Below are positions 5,422 to 6,833 of a stretch of 6,833 nucleotides of DNA, piece by piece. The notes under the pieces were generated by a model that was given only the letters and a program-made list of their open reading frames with translations, was not told the DNA's origin and did not search any database. Source of the DNA: Betaproteobacteria bacterium (GTDB lineage Bacteria; Pseudomonadota; Gammaproteobacteria; Burkholderiales; Usitatibacteraceae); contig JAAOZZ010000146.1 of assembly GCA_012274175.1 (NCBI GenBank), positions 1 to 6,833 on the forward strand. The letters are read 5' to 3'. The first letter of the stretch is position 1. Each line of letters begins with the position of its first letter. The translations under genes were made by a program, and so were the position numbers.

Positions 5422-5448
5422 GGATCGAGGACGCGATGGGTCCTGCAA

Positions 5449-6833
5449 CTATAGCCCTTCGCCGGACGGCCGGTCGGGGCCGGGGGCGAGATCCGGCCGC
5501 GCCGGGAAGATCCCCGTCTCCGCGTCGCGCAACCGGCTCTTGCGCAGCTTGCCGGCCTGCTCGAGGATCGGGTACGCGGTGGAGCAGAAGAACGAGTTGA
5601 TGCGCCGCATGTCGCTGATGATGTCCAGGTGGAGGGAGCTGGTCTCGATCGATTGCATGGCCTGGCCGGCGAGCCGGTCGAGGTGCGTGTCGTGGTACGC
5701 GCGCTCGAGGTCGCGGAAACGCTCCTTTTCCGCGATGAGGCGCTGGGCGCTCGCGACGTCGCCATTGAGGAAGACCGACAGACCCAGGCGAAGGTTCGCC
5801 ACCAGCCGCCCGTGCAGCTCCGTGATCTCCTTCATCCCGGCCTCGGAGAAGGACAGGCGGTGGGCGATCTTCTTGTCCCGCAGGTCGAGCAGGATGTGCT
5901 CGAGGATATCGCCCACGTGCTCGAGGTTGATGGTGAGCGAGATGATCTCGGCCCAGCGCCGGCTGTCGCGCAGGTCGAGCTGCTCGCGGCTCACCTGCGC
6001 GAGGTAGAGCTTGATCGCGGTGTAGAGGCGGTCGACGTCGTCGTCGAGCCTGATGATGTCGCCCACCTTTCCGGCGTCGTCGGTGCGGATCACCTCGAGC
6101 ATTCCGTCGAGCATGCGCTCCACGGTGTCGCCGATGCGCAGCGCCTCGCGCGCGGCGTTGGCGAGTGCCAGGGCCGGCGTGGGGATCGCGGCGGCGTCGA
6201 GGAAGCGCGGCGCGGTCCGGGGCACGGGATCCTTCGCGACCGGCAGCCACCGCTCGATGAAGCGGGCGATGGTCTCGGTGAAACCGAGGAAGCCCGCGGC
6301 GATGGCGACGTTGAAGTGCACGTGGAAATGCACCACCTGGCGGCGCATATCCGGCTCCAGGCGCGGCAGGATCTCGAGCACCCACGGCAGCGCCATCGAG
6401 AACACGAGGCAGCCGGCCACCTTGAAGAGCAGGTTGCCGATGGCCACGCGCCGGCCCCCGCCCGGCGTGCGCGCGTTCACCAGCAGCGCGAGCAGGCCGC
6501 TGCCGAGGTTGGCCCCGAGGACCAGGCACATTGCCACCGGCACCGCGACCACGTGGGAGGCGGCGAGCGTGGCGGCGAGCAGCACCACCGCGAGGCTGGA
6601 GAAGGAGACGACCACGAAGGCCGCGCCGATCAACATGTCCAGCATGGCGTCGCCGGAGAGCGTGGCGAAGATCACGCGCATGCCGTGGGCGTCGGTGATG
6701 GGCCGCGTGGCCGCCATCACGAGCTGGAGTGCCAGCAGGATGAGGCCCAGCCCGATCGACACCCGTCCCAGCTGTCCCGCCCGCGAGTCCCGTCGCGTGA
6801 GGCAGAACACCACCCCGAAGAACAGGAAGAGCG
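5449..6833 (-). CDS. Na/Pi-cotransporter-like membrane protein with C-terminal PhoU domain, 5'-truncated
   Basis: The frame is open to the right edge and continues in hydrophobic sequence beyond the GTG at 6813, so that codon is not a reliable start; about 460 C-terminal residues are present and the first transmembrane repeat of PF02690-type transporters is missing. Numbered from 6813, spans occur at about 17-35, 57-80, 84-112, 124-150 and 165-180. SFSSLAVVLL (70-79) and GANLGSGLLAL (100-110) correspond to the second QSSS-like and GANIGT-like elements, and HFHVHFNV (162-169) to the conserved FHxxFN segment. A PhoU-like helical domain spans about 215-425, with EHVGDILEHI (298-307) and DMRRINSF (401-408). 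Such proteins are thought to move phosphate with sodium, or to link phosphate flux to PhoU-type regulation. The QSSS Gln reads Ser70 here. The C-terminus past 425 is disordered. The stop (TAG, 5449-5451) abuts the possible TTG start of the amidotransferase gene. Confidence 0.92.
   Translation of the reverse strand, partial: LFLFFGVVFCLTRRDSRAGQLGRVSIGLGLILLALQLVMAATRPITDAHGMRVIFATLSGDAMLDMLIGAAFVVVSFSSLAVVLLAATLAASHVVAVPVAMCLVLGANLGSGLLALLVNARTPGGGRRVAIGNLLFKVAGCLVFSMALPWVLEILPRLEPDMRRQVVHFHVHFNVAIAAGFLGFTETIARFIERWLPVAKDPVPRTAPRFLDAAAIPTPALALANAAREALRIGDTVERMLDGMLEVIRTDDAGKVGDIIRLDDDVDRLYTAIKLYLAQVSREQLDLRDSRRWAEIISLTINLEHVGDILEHILLDLRDKKIAHRLSFSEAGMKEITELHGRLVANLRLGLSVFLNGDVASAQRLIAEKERFRDLERAYHDTHLDRLAGQAMQSIETSSLHLDIISDMRRINSFFCSTAYPILEQAGKLRKSRLRDAETGIFPARPDLAPGPDRPSGEGL

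Noticed and set aside
4487..6529. 680-codon minus-strand frame running through the transporter and amidotransferase genes
   Set aside because: It is out of frame with two clearly recognised genes on the same strand and is rich in Pro, Arg and Ala with no motif. Only its last 13 codons are of interest, as a separate leader frame.

Overview
This is a high-GC window with strong G/C bias at third codon positions. The gene set (a COX15-type heme A synthase, a polytopic GGDEF-EAL protein, an Ala/Arg-rich exported protein with paired cysteines, a 42-residue membrane protein ending in LLRGCT) suggests an aerobic betaproteobacterium. That assignment is inference; no rRNA, tRNA or other marker gene is present. 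I see no insertion sequence, phage gene, CRISPR array or origin.

Left third (1-2606, plus strand): the C-terminal half of heme A synthase, cut by the left edge, then a 90-bp gap, then a 646-residue membrane-bound diguanylate cyclase/phosphodiesterase whose cyclase, inhibitory-site and EAL residues all look intact. The gap holds a CRP-type dyad and a near-consensus -10 box. Their spacing is that of a class II activator-dependent promoter, and it favours the GTG at 666 over the longer open frame from 591.

Middle (2607-3754, minus strand, convergent with the cyclase gene): three small envelope-type genes in transcription order. These are a 42-residue single-span membrane protein (3502-3630), a 148-residue exported protein made of two 56-residue repeats each with a cysteine pair (2898-3344), and 9 nt later an 87-residue lipoprotein (2625-2888) that looks like an internally deleted, C-terminally shortened member of a longer family.

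Right half (3755-6833, minus strand): a Na/Pi-cotransporter-like protein with a PhoU domain, cut by the right edge, abuts a class I glutamine amidotransferase of the peptidase C26/PuuD type, so these two probably form an operon. After a 119-bp gap comes an SDR-fold protein that keeps its cofactor-binding motifs but has lost the catalytic Tyr and Lys, and apparently the Ser. The gap before it holds a candidate -10 box, a dyad over the predicted start point and a 13-codon leader frame ending just before the SDR start.

No gene-free stretch exceeds 300 bases. The most unusual items are the SDR pseudoenzyme with its leader, the class II CRP-like promoter on the c-di-GMP gene, and the three small envelope genes.
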